DNA of 12,549 nucleotides from Coriobacteriales bacterium. Lineage in GTDB: Bacteria; Actinomycetota; Coriobacteriia; Coriobacteriales; UBA8131. Shown here piece after piece: positions 12,474-12,549 of this stretch (position 1 is the stretch's first letter; each line of letters starts with the position of its first letter). The notes under the pieces are model-generated. The model did no database searches, was not told the DNA's origin, and saw nothing but the letters and a program-made list of their open reading frames with translations. A program made the translations under genes and the position numbers. The stretch is taken from positions 1 to 12,549 of the forward strand of contig JAISUQ010000180.1 in the NCBI GenBank assembly GCA_031272005.1. The letters run 5' to 3'.

Positions 12474-12549
12474 CTTAAACAACACAATAGTTGCTGCCCT
12501 GCAAAACCCTCAGGATGTCGCCCCCCGAATGGGAGGCCTGCTGGTAAAC

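Noticed and set aside
1..12549. tRNA, rRNA, CRISPR array or transposase genes
   Set aside because: I looked for tRNA-like cloverleaf arms, rRNA-like conserved runs, spaced direct repeats and transposase motifs and saw none.

Overview
This window looks like a chromosomal piece from a GC-rich, anaerobic bacterium that depends heavily on iron-sulfur chemistry. It encodes a molybdopterin oxidoreductase complex, a flavodoxin-ferredoxin protein, a radical SAM enzyme and a ferredoxin-DUF169 protein. The lineage cannot be fixed from the sequence alone. Coriobacteriia-type Actinobacteriota or anaerobic Chloroflexota would fit the gene content, but this is inference.

Layout. (1) 1-2779, plus strand: a tightly packed complex iron-sulfur molybdoenzyme (CISM) operon. 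It holds the C-terminal part of the catalytic subunit (cut by the window edge), a four-cluster DmsB/PsrB-like ferredoxin, an NrfD/PsrC-like quinone-interacting membrane subunit, and a small three-helix protein with a PQ-loop-like motif. (2) 2780-3029: an AT-rich convergent intergenic region with several inverted repeats and no gene. (3) 4884-3030, minus strand: a probable two-gene unit. The first gene is a trigger-factor-like chaperone without a visible peptidyl-prolyl isomerase domain or ribosome-docking signature, and with an acidic repetitive tail. The second is an EFR1-type flavodoxin/2x[4Fe-4S] protein. (4) 4885-5109: a divergent control region. (5) 5110-7914, plus strand: a large MalT/LuxR-type regulator whose Walker A and Walker B motifs are both degenerate. 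(6) 8021-12461, plus strand: two tandem DUF2064 (TIGR04282-like) GT-A transferase paralogues, then a radical SAM protein resembling the MJ0619/tetraether synthase (Tes) family, then a 2x[4Fe-4S] ferredoxin-DUF169 fusion. The last three genes are linked, with the final two junctions overlapping.

How the parts may work together (inference). The CISM complex would couple a periplasmic or cytoplasmic redox reaction to the quinone pool. The trigger-factor-like protein could be a dedicated folding or export chaperone for a cofactor-containing substrate, and the EFR1 protein could carry low-potential electrons. The regulator may respond to an unknown ligand without ATP hydrolysis. The last four genes look like a small biosynthetic island that pairs a radical SAM C-C bond-forming or methylating enzyme with transferases and a candidate electron donor. 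This island is the best candidate for an undescribed system here.
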